In this document: positions 63,916 through 64,000 of the stretch, one piece after another
Layout of the letters: each line of letters starts with the position of its first letter
How positions within the stretch are numbered: the first letter of the stretch is position 1
Assembly: GCF_007828835.1 (NCBI RefSeq)
Contig: NZ_VIVL01000004.1
Coordinates: forward strand, 310,001 to 374,000
DNA length: 64,000 nucleotides
Reading direction: 5' to 3'
Source: Variovorax beijingensis
Lineage (GTDB): Bacteria; Pseudomonadota; Gammaproteobacteria; Burkholderiales; Burkholderiaceae_C
Made by a program: the position numbers and the translations under genes
Notes under the pieces: generated by a model
What the model saw: the letters and a program-made list of their open reading frames with translations, nothing else
Databases searched by the model: none
Told to the model about the DNA's origin: nothing

Positions 63916-64000
63916 GTAGTTGTCGTGGAAGAAGGCGGGTGGCTTCGATCGTAGCGCCGTGGCGGGCGCGCGGCCTTCCAAATCGCCGGTGGCGAGGTTC

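Overview
The window is high-GC DNA from a betaproteobacterium, most likely Comamonadaceae and Variovorax-like. That is an inference from gene content, codon use and gene style; no rRNA is present to fix it. It has three parts: ordinary chromosome on the left (1-18741), a tRNA-targeted integrated element of about 34.8 kb (18742-53529), and ordinary chromosome on the right (53530-64000).

Left chromosome: a DUF488 protein and a PhoX-type secreted phosphatase (minus), a crotonase, a DSD1-type PLP enzyme, an amidase, and then a tight plus-strand cluster (6955-17941). The cluster holds an NMT1-type ABC importer, class II aldolase, TauD/TfdA dioxygenase, GntR/FCD regulator, an SDR lacking the usual Tyr/Lys pair, aminotransferase, alpha/beta hydrolase, M20-type carbamoylase and a bicupin. 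It reads as an uptake-plus-degradation pathway for one unidentified, probably nitrogen-containing (amide or ureido) compound. A 9-bp inverted repeat just upstream is a candidate operator for the GntR regulator.

Integrated element: an 18-bp direct repeat of the 3' part of tRNA-Arg(TCT) flanks it. A P4-type tyrosine integrase lies next to the intact tRNA, and candidate integrase arm sites occur near both ends. From left to right it carries a frameshifted phage lysis cassette; an AT-rich retron (msr-msd-like RNA, reverse transcriptase, two-TM partner); a minus-strand operon with an exonuclease-RecQ-UvrD helicase of about 1730 residues, a BRCT protein and small unknown proteins, divergent from an OLD-family nuclease; two XRE regulators; a mobilisation module (MobC-like protein, relaxase, AlpA) with four copies of a 16-bp palindrome; and a two-partner secretion/CDI-like locus (a 3357-residue FhaB/CdiA-like protein, a small two-TM candidate immunity protein, a TpsB transporter) followed by lipoproteins and gene remnants. 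It looks like a mobilisable defence and competition island.

Right chromosome: tRNA-Arg and tRNA-Pro, a glutathione transferase, a cyclic-nucleotide-domain/thioredoxin-reductase fusion, an OlsB-like acyltransferase, ppk1 with a convincing Pho box, sixA, two tandem paralogous lipoproteins, and a convergent ppx/gppA. The phosphate and polyphosphate theme is clear.

The strongest candidates for something undescribed are the retron with a two-TM partner, the exonuclease-RecQ-UvrD/BRCT/OLD locus, the repeated palindrome of the mobilisation module, and the unassigned catabolic cluster.
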